Positions 1 to 8,221 are shown, counted from the first letter of the stretch. The stretch: DNA of 19,982 nt from DASSKW01 sp035690065 (GCA_035690065.1 DASSKW010000043.1:1-19982); one strand, 5' to 3'. The notes: generated by a model from the letters alone, not told the origin. Made by a program: numbers and translations.

Positions 1-683
1 CCGTATTGCAGTGCCTTGCGTTGCTCGACGATCGGAACGTAGGCCGGCAGGAAGTGTTCGCCCACGCTTTGGGTAAACGCAAAACACTTTTCGAATCCCC
101 AGTCGTTCAGATCGTCGAAGAACAGACCGCCGATGCCGCGGGTCTCGTTGCGGTGTTTGAGGAAGAAATACCCGTCGCACCATTTTTTGTAACGCGGATA
201 CACGTCGTCGCCAAACGGCTCGCAGGCGTCACGAGCAGTCCGATGCCAGTGGCGTGCATCGTCTTCGAACCCGTAATACGGGGTGAGATCGAAGCCGCCG
301 CCGAACCACCATACCGTCGCCTCGCCCGGTTTGGGCGCGGCGAAACAGCGCACGTTCATGTGCGTGGTCGGCACGTAGGGGTTCCATGGATGCAACACCA
401 GCGAGACGCCCATCGCTGTCCAGTTGCGACCGGCGAGTTCCGGGCGGTGCGCGGTGGCAGAAGGTGGCAGAGCCTCGCCATTCACCAGTGAGAAGTTGAT
501 GCCGGCCTGTTCGAATACTCCGCCATGACGCAACACGCGACTTTCGCCGCCGCCACCTTCCGCACGGGTCCAGCTGTCGCGCTGGAATGAAGCTTTACCA
601 TCGAGTTTTTCCAACGTAACCGTGATCTGGTTCTGCAGATTCCGTAACCAGGCCTCGACCACGGTGGTATCGATATTTTTCAT
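1..683 (-). CDS. hemF: Oxygen-dependent coproporphyrinogen-III oxidase, C-terminus cut by window edge
   Basis: This enzyme makes protoporphyrinogen IX from coproporphyrinogen III by two oxygen-dependent decarboxylations, in the cytoplasm, late in haem synthesis. The 227 residues in the window match the N-terminal three quarters of the family (E. coli HemF is about 300 residues). The family blocks are visible: LVLHPWNPYVPTTHMNVR (residues 95-112), VWWFGGGFDLTPYYGFE (124-140), DARHWHRTARD (142-152), YPRYKKWCDGYFFLKHRNE (162-180) and GIGGLFFDDLN (183-193). His98, His108, His145 and His177 correspond to the metal-binding histidines described for E. coli HemF. The ATG at 681-683 starts 3 bases after the tsaC stop, so the gene is probably the last or a late member of a topA-tsaC-hemF transcript. 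The last residues, ending PIVEQRKALQY, are still inside the conserved domain, so the gene is cut by the window edge and not broken. Confidence 0.96.
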   Translation of the reverse strand, partial: MKNIDTTVVEAWLRNLQNQITVTLEKLDGKASFQRDSWTRAEGGGGESRVLRHGGVFEQAGINFSLVNGEALPPSATAHRPELAGRNWTAMGVSLVLHPWNPYVPTTHMNVRCFAAPKPGEATVWWFGGGFDLTPYYGFEDDARHWHRTARDACEPFGDDVYPRYKKWCDGYFFLKHRNETRGIGGLFFDDLNDWGFEKCFAFTQSVGEHFLPAYVPIVEQRKALQY

Positions 684-686
684 ACT

Positions 687-1250
687 TCAGCCAGCGCGCA
701 GGATCTTGCCGCTACGCGCATCCCTGATTTCGGTGGGGTTGCGTCGCGGTCCGGTCCGGCCGGGCACGATGTAATCCACTTCTGCGCCGAGCCGTGCGCG
801 CACCTGCAGTGCGGAGCGCGCTGCCGGGTGTCCGCTCAGATTGGCGCTGGTCGAGATCAACGCCATCCCGGTGAGCTCGCACAAGGCGCGTGCCACCGGA
901 TGTGCAGTGACGCGGACCGCGAGCGTGTCGCGTCCACCGGTGATCCAGTCGGGTACGGTCTCGGCTGCGGGGACGATCCAGGTGACAGGCCCAGGCCAGC
1001 TTGCTTCCAGTTTGCCGCGCAGTGATTTGTCCAGCGGCGCCAGGAACGGCAGCAATTGTTCGAGCTGGGAGGCGATGAGGATGAAGCCCTTGCCGGCATC
1101 GCGGGATTTCATGGCCAGGATGCGTTCGATGGCGGCGCCGGCGAGTGGATCGCAGCCCAGGCCGTACACCGCTTCGGTGGGATAGGCGATGACGCCCCCT
1201 GCCCAGACAGTGTCACGGGCGTGGCGCAGCGACCAGTTCAGCGCGGACAT
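687..1250 (-). CDS. tsaC: L-threonylcarbamoyladenylate synthase (YrdC/Sua5 family)
   Basis: TsaC condenses threonine, bicarbonate and ATP into threonylcarbamoyl-AMP, the precursor of the t6A37 modification in ANN-decoding tRNAs. At 187 residues it matches the short bacterial YrdC form and lacks the C-terminal Sua5 domain. Visible family features are GGVIAYPTEAVYGLGCDP near the N-terminus (residues 18-35), the KSRDAGKGFILIAS segment (48-61), SWPGPVTWIVPA (84-95), LAVRVTAHPVA (110-120) and the nucleotide-site block ISTSANLSGHPAA (132-144). The ATG at 1248-1250 lies 9 bases after the topA stop and hemF starts 3 bases beyond its own stop, so co-transcription with both is likely. The same gene neighbourhood (dprA, tsaC, hemF) is known in pseudomonads, where the gene has also been called rimN or yrdC. 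Confidence 0.95.
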   Translation of the reverse strand: MSALNWSLRHARDTVWAGGVIAYPTEAVYGLGCDPLAGAAIERILAMKSRDAGKGFILIASQLEQLLPFLAPLDKSLRGKLEASWPGPVTWIVPAAETVPDWITGGRDTLAVRVTAHPVARALCELTGMALISTSANLSGHPAARSALQVRARLGAEVDYIVPGRTGPRRNPTEIRDARSGKILRAG

Positions 1251-1259
1251 GGTATCTCG

Positions 1260-3590
1260 TCAGGAAACGCCAGCTTCCGCTTCCGCCTCTGCCGGTGGAG
1301 CCAGTTCCGGTGCCGGTTCGGCGAAGCCACATTCCTTGCGCGGGCACACGCGTTCGGTGCCTTTGCGCTTGGTAGTCTTGACAGTGAGGATCGGCCAGGC
1401 GCATTTCGGACAGGGTTGCGCCAGCGGAAGATTCCAGACTGCATATTTGCAATCCGGATAACGGGCGCAGGAATAGAACACCTTGCCGTAACGCGATTTG
1501 CGCTTGAGCATGGTGGCCTGATGACATTCCGGGCATTCCACGCCGGTATCTTCCGGCTTCTCCAGCGGCTCGATGTACTTGCACTTCGGGTAACCAGAGC
1601 AGCCGATGAACTTGCCGTAACGGCCGCGACGGATGATGAGGTCCGATTCGCACTTCGGACATTGCCGACCCTCGATCTTCTCCGGCTGGCTGGCTTCCTC
1701 TGCGGTCTCGTCCGTGTTGCGGGTGTAATCACAATCCGGGTAACCGGTGCAACCGATGAAACGGCCGCGTCGGCCGAGCCGGATCGAGAGCGGCTTGCCG
1801 CATTTCGGACAGGCTTCATCCATCTGCTCAGTGGTCACATCCTTGCGCGAGACATGCTCTTCCTTGTGATCGACGAGTTTCTTGAACGGGTCCCAGAACT
1901 CGCGCATCACCGGCACCCATTCCTTCTCGCCACGCGACACGGCGTCCAGTTCGTCTTCCATCTTCGCGGTGAAATCGTAATCGACGTACTGGGTGAAATG
2001 TTCGGTCAGGAACTTGCTGACCACGCGGCCCACGTCAGTGGGTTTGAAGCGTTTGCGGTCCATCTCCACGTATTCGCGCTGTTGCAGTGTCGAGATGATG
2101 CTGGCGTAGGTCGAAGGGCGGCCGATGCCGAATTCTTCCAGGGCTTTGACCAAGCTCGCTTCGCTGAAGCGCGGTGGGGGTTCTGTGAAATGTTGCTCGC
2201 TCTTGATGCCCTTGAGCGTGACGCTTTCGCCTTCTTCCAGCGCCGGCAGCATGTGTTCCTCGTCTTCTTCATTGTTCTTGTTGTCGTCGTGACCTTCCTG
2301 ATAGACGGCCATGAAGCCGGGTACGACCATTACCGAGCCGGTGGCACGGAAGCTGAGGCCTTTGCCCGCAGCCAGGTCGGCGCTCACGGTATCGAATACC
2401 GCCTGTTCCATCTGGGAAGCGAGTGTGCGCTTCCAGACCAACTCGTAGAGTTTGCGCTGCTCGTCGGTAAGCTTGCCGCGGATCTCTTCCGGGGCACGAG
2501 CAGCAGAAGTCGGGCGGATCGCTTCGTGCGCTTCCTGTGCATTCTTGGATTTGGTCTTGAAGACACGCGGTTCATCCGGCAGGTGGTCTTTGCCGAAACG
2601 CTGCAGGATGGTATCGCGGATCTCGGCGATCGCTTCGTTGGCGAGGTTCACCGAATCGGTACGCATGTAGGTGATCAGACCCACAGGGCCTTCACCGGTA
2701 AGGTCTATACCTTCATACAACTGCTGGGCGATGCGCATGGTGCGCTGCGCACCGTAACCGAGTTTGCGCGAAGCTTCCTGCTGCAAGGTCGAAGTCGTGA
2801 ACGGTGCCGCCGGGTTGCGCTTGCGCTGTTTCTTCTCGACCCGCGCCACCAGCAGTTTGCCGGCAGCGGATTTGAGCAGGGTAGCTTCCGCGGCGTGCGC
2901 AGATTTTTCGTCCCGGAACGAGAACTGCTCGACTTTCTCGCCCTTGTATTCCAGCAACCGCGCCGTGAAGGCCTGTTGATCCTTCTCCGTGTCGGCGGTC
3001 AGGGTCCAGTATTCTTCACTCTTGAATTTCTCGATCTCGTCCTCGCGCTCGCAGATCAGGCGCAGCGCCGGGCTTTGCACGCGACCGGCAGACAAGCCGC
3101 GACGGATCTTCTTCCACAACAGTGGTGACAGATTGAAACCGACCAGATAATCCAGTGCCCGGCGAGCCTGTTGCGCGCTGACCAGTTCCTGGGACAGCAC
3201 TCGCGGGTTCGCTACCGCTTCGTTGACGGCGCGCTTGGTAATCTCGTGGAACACCACGCGATGGACGTCTTTATCCTTGAGTTTGCCGCGCTCTTTCAGG
3301 ATCTCGTAAAGATGCCATGAGATGGCCTCGCCTTCGCGATCCGGGTCAGTTGCGAGGTACAGGGCCCCGGCCTTCTTGAGCGCCTTGATGATCGCGTCCA
3401 CGTGCTTCTCGTTGCGCTCGATCAGCGCATATTTCATGGCGAAGTCGTGTTCGGTATCGACCGCCCCCTCCTTGGGCACCAGGTCGCGGACGTGGCCGTA
3501 GGAAGCCAGCACTTCGAAGTCCTTGCCCAGGTACTTCTTGATGGTTTTGGCTTTGGCGGGGGATTCGACGATGATCAGATTTGTGCTCAT
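1260..3590 (-). CDS. topA: DNA topoisomerase I (type IA)
   Basis: This is the enzyme that relaxes negative supercoils by passing one strand through a transient 5'-phosphotyrosine break. It is 776 residues, somewhat shorter than E. coli TopA (865). The N-terminal TOPRIM domain has LIIVESPAKAKTIKKYLG (residues 5-22, with Glu9) and TDPDREGEAISWHL (81-94). The catalytic tyrosine is Tyr308 in GLITYMRTDSVNLA. The C-terminus carries four consecutive Cys4 zinc fingers at about residues 594-620, 644-670, 686-714 and 727-754, followed by a short Ala/Glu/Pro-rich tail. The start ATG (3588-3590) is preceded by an AT-rich leader without an obvious Shine-Dalgarno sequence. An intrinsic terminator lies between smg and this gene, so topA probably has its own promoter in 3591-3660 and leads a topA-tsaC-hemF unit. 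Confidence 0.98.
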   Translation of the reverse strand: MSTNLIIVESPAKAKTIKKYLGKDFEVLASYGHVRDLVPKEGAVDTEHDFAMKYALIERNEKHVDAIIKALKKAGALYLATDPDREGEAISWHLYEILKERGKLKDKDVHRVVFHEITKRAVNEAVANPRVLSQELVSAQQARRALDYLVGFNLSPLLWKKIRRGLSAGRVQSPALRLICEREDEIEKFKSEEYWTLTADTEKDQQAFTARLLEYKGEKVEQFSFRDEKSAHAAEATLLKSAAGKLLVARVEKKQRKRNPAAPFTTSTLQQEASRKLGYGAQRTMRIAQQLYEGIDLTGEGPVGLITYMRTDSVNLANEAIAEIRDTILQRFGKDHLPDEPRVFKTKSKNAQEAHEAIRPTSAARAPEEIRGKLTDEQRKLYELVWKRTLASQMEQAVFDTVSADLAAGKGLSFRATGSVMVVPGFMAVYQEGHDDNKNNEEDEEHMLPALEEGESVTLKGIKSEQHFTEPPPRFSEASLVKALEEFGIGRPSTYASIISTLQQREYVEMDRKRFKPTDVGRVVSKFLTEHFTQYVDYDFTAKMEDELDAVSRGEKEWVPVMREFWDPFKKLVDHKEEHVSRKDVTTEQMDEACPKCGKPLSIRLGRRGRFIGCTGYPDCDYTRNTDETAEEASQPEKIEGRQCPKCESDLIIRRGRYGKFIGCSGYPKCKYIEPLEKPEDTGVECPECHQATMLKRKSRYGKVFYSCARYPDCKYAVWNLPLAQPCPKCAWPILTVKTTKRKGTERVCPRKECGFAEPAPELAPPAEAEAEAGVS

Positions 3591-3659
3591 ATATAAGGAA
3601 TACTACAAACAGAGTGCTGACGGCAAGGGTTCAGTTGTCCGCGACGACCGAAACCCGAC
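3591..3659 (-). promoter_or_regulatory. Leader and presumed promoter region of topA
   Basis: This stretch lies between the smg terminator and the topA start. On the minus strand it holds a TTGCCG (revcomp of about 3622-3627) followed by weak -10-like TAGTAT/TATTCC sequences and then TTATATATG at the topA start. No combination gives a good sigma-70 promoter with 16-18 base spacing, so the promoter itself is inferred from the upstream terminator and not seen. No clear ribosome binding site is visible. Confidence 0.3.
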
Positions 3660-3687
3660 AAAAATCCGCCCGGCGGAGCCGGGCGGA
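3660..3687 (-). terminator. Intrinsic terminator after smg
   Basis: Read on the minus strand, a perfect 9-bp GC stem (CCGCCCGGC / GCCGGGCGG, genomic 3667-3675 and 3679-3687) with a 3-base loop is followed directly by ATTTTTG. It lies 23 bases beyond the smg stop and before the topA start. It should end the lysM-dprA-smg transcript. On the plus strand the hairpin is not followed by a T run, so it is one-directional. Confidence 0.88.
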
Positions 3688-3710
3688 AGTAATCGTCTCA
3701 AAGCGGAGAT

Positions 3711-4196
3711 TCAGTGCATCGCGCCGATCGAATCGTCGAATACCAGGTCTTCCATACGGGCATAGGCATCTTCCTGACCTGGGCGGTTGAACAACACCAT
3801 GAGGATGATCCACTTCACCTGTTCCAGATCGATCTCATTGTTGTCGAGCGCCATGATGCGGTCCACCACGACTTCGCGCTGCGCGGGTTCGAGGATGCCG
3901 ATATTCTCCAGATACTGGATAAAGCCGCGGCATTCAGTGTTGAGACGTGCGGTCTCCTGCTCTGCATAGATCCGGAAACCATCGTGGCGATTGAGTTCCG
4001 GATCGCTCACCGGTGGCGTGCCGTCGGCTAGATTCTCCAGCCAGTCGAACGCCTTGTTGATCTCGGAGTTGGGGAACCCCGCTTCCTCCAGTTCTACTGT
4101 CAGCGAAGCACGGTCAGTATCGGTTTCAGTCTCGTCGTCGTCCAGGTAGTTTTCGAACAAGTACATCAGCACGTCAAGCACGTTTTCTTTCATCAT
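3711..4196 (-). CDS. smg: Smg family protein (DUF494)
   Basis: This is a 161-residue protein of the Smg/DUF494 family, which is found next to dprA and topA in many beta- and gammaproteobacteria. Its molecular role is not established. The start (MMKENVLDVLMYLFENYLDD), the block ELEEAGFPNSEINKAFDWL and the acidic character match the family. A C-terminal segment, EIDLEQVKWIILMVLFNRPG (residues 124-143), is also typical. The first of two adjacent ATGs (4194-4196) overlaps the dprA stop codon, so translation is probably coupled to dprA. There is no signal peptide or membrane segment, so the protein is expected in the cytoplasm. The transcript ends at the hairpin just downstream. Confidence 0.92.
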   Translation of the reverse strand: MMKENVLDVLMYLFENYLDDDETETDTDRASLTVELEEAGFPNSEINKAFDWLENLADGTPPVSDPELNRHDGFRIYAEQETARLNTECRGFIQYLENIGILEPAQREVVVDRIMALDNNEIDLEQVKWIILMVLFNRPGQEDAYARMEDLVFDDSIGAMH

Positions 4197-5320
4197 GATG
4201 TCGGCCTCTTGTTCACCCGGGAATAATGTCCGCCCGGTGCAGCTTCCACTTGGCCCTGAAGTTCGAGCATCAGCAGCATGGAGGAAACGACATCGGGCGT
4301 CAATCCAGTGCGCTCCACGAGGGCGTCCACGGAAGTGGGTGCGAACGCCATCGAATTCAAGAGCAGACGGTAATCGGGGTCGTCCGATTCGCTGGCTGAA
4401 GCCGCGCCGGCTGCAGCGACAGTGGTCTCGAACGGTAGTTCCAGCTTGAGCAGCGGCGCCAGTTCTTCGAGGATATCGCCGGCTGATTCCACCAGTTTGG
4501 CGCCTTGACGGATCAGTCGATGACAGCCACGCGCCATCGGATTGTGGATCGAGCCTGGGATGGCGAAGACTTCACGGCCTTGCTCGGCGGCAAGTCGGGC
4601 GGTGATCAGCGAACCGCTTCGGGCCGCGGCTTCGACCACCAGGGTGCCGATGGCAAGCCCGCTGATGATGCGGTTGCGGCTCGGGAAATGGGTGGGCAGT
4701 GGCGGCGTGCCGGGTGGAAACTCGGACACCAGCAGCCCTTTGGCGGCGATCTCTTCGGCCAGCTCGCGGTGCCGTGGCGGATAGGGTTTATCGAGCCCGG
4801 TCCCCCAGACGGCGATGGTCGAACCCTTGGCCCTGAGTGCGCCACGGTGGCCGGCGCCATCGACGCCGAGCGCCATGCCGCTGGTGATCGTCAGTCCACA
4901 GCCGGCGAGGTATGCGGCGAATTCTTCGGCGTTACGCCGGCCTTCGCTGCTCGGATTGCGACTGCCGACCATGGCGAGTTGGGGGCTGCCGAGCAGGCTG
5001 ATATCGCCGCGCAGGAACAGCAGCACAGGGGTGCCGGGGATCTCGTGCAGCAGGGCGGGAAATGCCGGGTCGGTGAAAGGCAGGACTGTGGCGCCGGCTT
5101 TGTCGAGCCAGGCCTGATCCTGATCCACGCTTGCCCAATCGGGGTGCTTGAATGCCGCACGTGCAGCGGCACTCAGCGCATCAGACGATGAGCCGTGAGC
5201 AGCGTTGTCGAAGATAGCTGCCGGCGAGCCATGACGGGCCAGCAGTTCGGAGAGCCCGGCTGTGCCGAGACCCGGGGTCCGGGCCAGAGCCAGCCAATAA
5301 CGAACATCCTGTGTGTCGAT
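4193..5320 (-). CDS. dprA: DNA processing protein DprA (Smf), start codon uncertain
   Basis: DprA protects incoming single-stranded DNA during natural transformation and loads RecA on it. The Rossmann-like core is clear: LAMVGSRNPSSEGRRNAEEF, TSGMALGVDGAGHRGAL, IAVWGTGLDKPYPPRHREL, FPSRNRIISGLAIGTLVVEA and SGSLITARLAAEQGREVFA. A winged-helix-like C-terminal domain follows (about the last 60 residues). The first ATG/GTG/TTG in frame is a GTG at 5126-5128, but the conserved N-terminal domain (TQDVRYWLALARTPGLG and the following 45 residues) reads open upstream of it. No canonical start exists in that stretch. I place the start at an ATC (5318-5320), giving MDTQDVRYWLAL and 375 residues, because a GAGGGAAGGG ribosome-site-like sequence sits just upstream. 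A CTG at 5291-5293 is an alternative. The stop overlaps the smg start; the LysM gene lies 62 bases upstream. Confidence 0.9.
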   Translation of the reverse strand: MDTQDVRYWLALARTPGLGTAGLSELLARHGSPAAIFDNAAHGSSSDALSAAARAAFKHPDWASVDQDQAWLDKAGATVLPFTDPAFPALLHEIPGTPVLLFLRGDISLLGSPQLAMVGSRNPSSEGRRNAEEFAAYLAGCGLTITSGMALGVDGAGHRGALRAKGSTIAVWGTGLDKPYPPRHRELAEEIAAKGLLVSEFPPGTPPLPTHFPSRNRIISGLAIGTLVVEAAARSGSLITARLAAEQGREVFAIPGSIHNPMARGCHRLIRQGAKLVESAGDILEELAPLLKLELPFETTVAAAGAASASESDDPDYRLLLNSMAFAPTSVDALVERTGLTPDVVSSMLLMLELQGQVEAAPGGHYSRVNKRPTS

Positions 5321-5382
5321 CGTCCCTTCCCTCTTGTTTCCAAAAACCGCCTGTTCTGAAAAGCCGGAGCTATCGTCGCAGG

Positions 5383-6531
5383 TTACGGATTCTTGACCAC
5401 GTCCGCGATATGGATCTCGCGTGTCGCCCGCATCACCAGCGCATAGCTTACGTGTTCGAAGGTACGGAACACCATCAAGGTACCGGAGGATTCATCTGGC
5501 AGTTTCACCGAGCCGCTGAACCAGCTGGAGGTGTAGGGGTCGTCCACCTTGAGACCCTTGCGATAAATACGCAGCACCGTGCCGGGATCGAGTCCGTCGG
5601 CATCGCCGCGGTTCAATACCACGACCTGGAATTGGCCGATCTGTTTGACACCACCCAGGACCGCCATGATCTGGCCATCCACCGCCTTGGCGGGTGGGTG
5701 CGGCAGGAAGTTGGGGTTCAGGGCTTCTTCCGTCACCGGCAGGAAACGGTCGCCAGGCAAAGCTTCCTGAACGGCGCTGCCGAGGATCAGTTTCTGCGGG
5801 TCACCCCAGCGCTCGACGTCCCCGGTACCGATATAGGTTGCCTGGTAGCCGAGCTTGTCGCCGGTCTGCGGGTCGATGTAGGGATCGCCGAGTCGATACA
5901 GATCGTAGCGGTCGCCCTGATCCTGTTTGAGTCCACGGGCATACACTTCGCCACCGACACCGATGGCTGGACGGCCGTCCACCGATTGCAACAGATAGCC
6001 CGCATGTTCGAGGGTCTTCGGATCGATGACCCGGGTCTTGGACAGGAATGCCTGTACCGAGGTCAGCGGCACTACCGGGATCGCCTGCTGCAGTGGCTCG
6101 TAACGGACTTCGGGGCTGAGCTTCTCGACCGGCAGGTTAGTGGCAGGCGCAGGGGCCTCGGTAACCGTCTTGCCGTTGCGCTGCACGGTGATGGTCGGTT
6201 TGCCGTTCACATAGCCGAGCAGTAGTACATCGCCGGGGTAGATGAGGTGCGGGTTCTTGACGTCCGGATTGGCGTACCAGATATCCGGCCAGCGCCATGG
6301 ATCGGATAGATACATGGAGGCGATGCCCCACAAGGTATCGCCTTTCTTGACCACGTAACGTTTCGGCGCCTGGGGCTGTACCACGGGCGGCGGCGGGGCA
6401 GGCTGCTCGACAGGTGCAGGCGGCGGCGCAGCAGCCGGAGCCGGTTTGTGCACCGGGGCATGGGCGCAAGCTGCCAGCAGGGCGGCCAGACTCAGGGCGG
6501 CAAGATAGCGGGTCGCGCTATAATTGTTCAT
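5383..6531 (-). CDS. LysM-domain lipoprotein
   Basis: This 382-residue envelope protein is presumably a peptidoglycan-binding lipoprotein. It has a lipoprotein signal peptide with lipobox LAAC (Cys22), then a Pro/Ala-rich linker (about residues 30-57) that could span the periplasm. A single LysM domain follows at about 58-106 (RYVVKKGDTLWGIASMYL at its start, NPHLIYPGDVLLL at its end). The remaining 270 residues are a family-specific domain containing VNGKPTITV, EALPGDRFLP and MVFRTFEHVSYALVMRAT. I do not know a biochemical function for it. LysM proteins of this architecture stand beside dprA in pseudomonads and other gammaproteobacteria. The ATG at 6529-6531 was chosen over upstream starts because it begins the signal peptide directly and has GGAG 8 bases upstream. 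It is the first gene of the lysM-dprA-smg unit, driven by the promoter at 6619-6646. Confidence 0.92.
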   Translation of the reverse strand: MNNYSATRYLAALSLAALLAACAHAPVHKPAPAAAPPPAPVEQPAPPPPVVQPQAPKRYVVKKGDTLWGIASMYLSDPWRWPDIWYANPDVKNPHLIYPGDVLLLGYVNGKPTITVQRNGKTVTEAPAPATNLPVEKLSPEVRYEPLQQAIPVVPLTSVQAFLSKTRVIDPKTLEHAGYLLQSVDGRPAIGVGGEVYARGLKQDQGDRYDLYRLGDPYIDPQTGDKLGYQATYIGTGDVERWGDPQKLILGSAVQEALPGDRFLPVTEEALNPNFLPHPPAKAVDGQIMAVLGGVKQIGQFQVVVLNRGDADGLDPGTVLRIYRKGLKVDDPYTSSWFSGSVKLPDESSGTLMVFRTFEHVSYALVMRATREIHIADVVKNP

Positions 6532-6618
6532 CGAGCAGTCTCCACGGACTAGCCTGACATTCCCCGCCTGATGTGGCCCCCTCGGGTCGCGGAGCTGCCG
6601 GGGCAACTTATTAGTAGC

Positions 6619-6646
6619 ATCATAACTTTAGCAGCATTTTGTGCAA
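6619..6646 (-). promoter_or_regulatory. Sigma-70-type promoter of the lysM-dprA-smg operon
   Basis: On the minus strand, TTGCAC (genomic 6641-6646) and TATGAT (6619-6624) are separated by 16 bases. Each hexamer differs from the consensus at one or two positions. Transcription would start near 6611, leaving a leader of about 80 bases before the lysM ATG. No equally good promoter is seen for the divergent def gene in the rest of this 180-base region. Confidence 0.6.
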
Positions 6647-6711
6647 AAGTGCATGAGGAATGGGGCGGTAATCTTGCCGCCACCGAAACTGACCCCATAT
6701 CCGGATGAACC

Positions 6712-7245
6712 ATGGCCAGATTGACGATACTGCATTTTCCCGACCCCCGGCTGCGCATCAAGGCCAAGCCGCTGGCAGCGGTGACCGATGTCACCCGGCG
6801 CCTGATGGCAGACCTGCTGGAGACCATGTATGCCGCCGATGGCATCGGCCTGGCTGCAACCCAGGTGGGCGTGGATCAGCGGGTGATCGTGATCGATGTC
6901 TCCGAGGGCCGCGATGAGCCTCGCTGTTATGCGAATCCCGAGATCCTGCACCGGGAAGGCACGGAACGCTCGCAGGAGGGCTGCCTGTCAGTGCCGGGCT
7001 ATTACGATGAAGTCGAGCGCGCCGAGCGGGTGCGGGTGCGGGCACTGGATCGTGACGGCAAGCCGGTCGAATTCGAGGCCGGTGGTTTGCTGGCGGTCTG
7101 CATCCAGCATGAGATCGATCATCTGGATGGCAAACTGTTCGTCGATTACCTCTCAGATTTGAAACGCCAGCGGATCCGCAAGAAGCTGGAAAAAGAACAG
7201 CGCGAGGAACGTGCGCGTGCCCACGATGGTGCGCCTGCAATCTGA
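6712..7245 (+). CDS. def: Peptide deformylase
   Basis: This metallohydrolase removes the formyl group from the N-terminal methionine of new proteins. It is 177 residues long, near the usual bacterial length of 160-180. All three family motifs are present: GIGLAATQVG (residues 44-53), EGCLSVPG (89-96, with metal ligand Cys91) and QHEIDHLDG (132-140, with ligands His133 and His137 and catalytic Glu134). The ATG at 6712 begins the family-typical ARLTILHFPDPRLR. An earlier ATG at 6704 is out of frame. The C-terminal tail is highly charged (KRQRIRKKLEKEQREERARA), as is common in gammaproteobacterial Def. It is the first gene of the plus-strand unit; fmt, which supplies the formyl group that Def removes, starts 43 bases downstream. 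Confidence 0.98.
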   Translation: MARLTILHFPDPRLRIKAKPLAAVTDVTRRLMADLLETMYAADGIGLAATQVGVDQRVIVIDVSEGRDEPRCYANPEILHREGTERSQEGCLSVPGYYDEVERAERVRVRALDRDGKPVEFEAGGLLAVCIQHEIDHLDGKLFVDYLSDLKRQRIRKKLEKEQREERARAHDGAPAI

Positions 7246-7288
7246 ACGTCTTCAACAACAAACTTTCCATTCCAAACCGGGTTGCGTC

Positions 7289-8221
7289 ATGATTACGCGG
7301 TTGCGTATCGCTTTCGCCGGGACTCCGGATTTTGCATTGCCGGCACTCGAGGCGCTGATCGCGGCCGGGCACGAGATCGTCGGGGTCTGGACTCAACCCG
7401 ATCGTCCTGCCGGACGGGGCCGCAGACTGACGGCATCGCCGGTCAAACAACGCGCGCTGCAACTCGATTTGCCGGTACACCAACCGCCGAATATCCGCAC
7501 AGTCGAAGCGCGCACGACAATCCGCAACAGCGCACCGGACGTCATGGTAGTGGTGGCGTATGGATTATTGCTGCCGCGTTCGGTGCTGGCGATGCCGCGT
7601 TACGGCTGCCTGAATATCCATGCTTCGTTGTTACCGCGCTGGCGCGGTGCTGCGCCTGTCCAGCGTGCCATCCTGGCAGGCGACAGCGAGAGCGGTGTCA
7701 CCATCATGCAGATGGATGCCGGGATGGATACCGGCGGCATGCTGGCGGTGCAGCGTACGCCGATCCGTAACGACGATACTGCACAGACGCTGCATGATCG
7801 ATTGGCGGCATTGGGCGCGGCCGCGATCGTTGAAGTATTGATGCAAATCGGGAGCTTGCAACCTGTCGCACAGGACCCAACCCAAGCGACCCATGCGCCC
7901 AAATTGACGCGTGAGGAAGCGTTGATTGACTGGACACGCCCGGCTGTGGAACTCGTGCGTTGCGTGCGCGCTTACAATCCCTGGCCGGTGGCGCATACCT
8001 TCTGGAACGGACAGGTGTTACGAATCTGGGAGGCGGATGCGCTCGATGCCGCAAATAACCTTGCGCCAGGCAGCGTCATCGGGAGTGATGCTGCTGCTAT
8101 CCATGTTGTCACCGGTCGTGGTGTGTTACGTATCACCCGGCTGCAGATCGCTGGCAAGCAGGCGATGTCGGCTGCCGATTTCAGCCGTGGTCACGCGCTC
8201 GCTGACACGCGGTTCGGCTGA
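7289..8221 (+). CDS. fmt: Methionyl-tRNA formyltransferase
   Basis: Fmt transfers a formyl group from 10-formyltetrahydrofolate to initiator Met-tRNA. The protein is 310 residues, about the normal length (E. coli 315). The N-terminal formyltransferase domain shows RIAFAGTPDFALPALEAL (6-23), the folate-site block NIHASLLPRWRGAAPVQ (109-125, with Asn109 and His111) and QMDAGMDTGG (141-150, with catalytic Asp147). The C-terminal tRNA-binding domain includes LTREEALIDW and VRAYNPWPVAHT. The ATG at 7289 gives the family-typical start; a longer in-frame reading from 7211 would overlap the end of def and adds nothing conserved. There is no clear ribosome binding site before it. Its stop overlaps the rsmB start by one base (TGATG). 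Confidence 0.98.
   Translation: MITRLRIAFAGTPDFALPALEALIAAGHEIVGVWTQPDRPAGRGRRLTASPVKQRALQLDLPVHQPPNIRTVEARTTIRNSAPDVMVVVAYGLLLPRSVLAMPRYGCLNIHASLLPRWRGAAPVQRAILAGDSESGVTIMQMDAGMDTGGMLAVQRTPIRNDDTAQTLHDRLAALGAAAIVEVLMQIGSLQPVAQDPTQATHAPKLTREEALIDWTRPAVELVRCVRAYNPWPVAHTFWNGQVLRIWEADALDAANNLAPGSVIGSDAAAIHVVTGRGVLRITRLQIAGKQAMSAADFSRGHALADTRFG

Noticed and set aside
1056..3128. A 690-codon open frame on the plus strand opposite topA and the tsaC start.
   Set aside because: It is antisense to a clearly conserved TopA, has no recognisable domain, and long opposite-strand frames are common in GC-rich genes with strong codon bias.
5311..6225. A 304-codon plus-strand frame opposite the LysM lipoprotein.
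   Set aside because: It mirrors a gene with a signal peptide and LysM domain; no family features and no start signal were seen.
6600..6711. A promoter for def on the plus strand (for example TTGCCG at 6674 with CATATC, or TAATCT at 6669).
   Set aside because: The first pair would give an almost leaderless transcript and the second lacks a -35; neither is better than chance.
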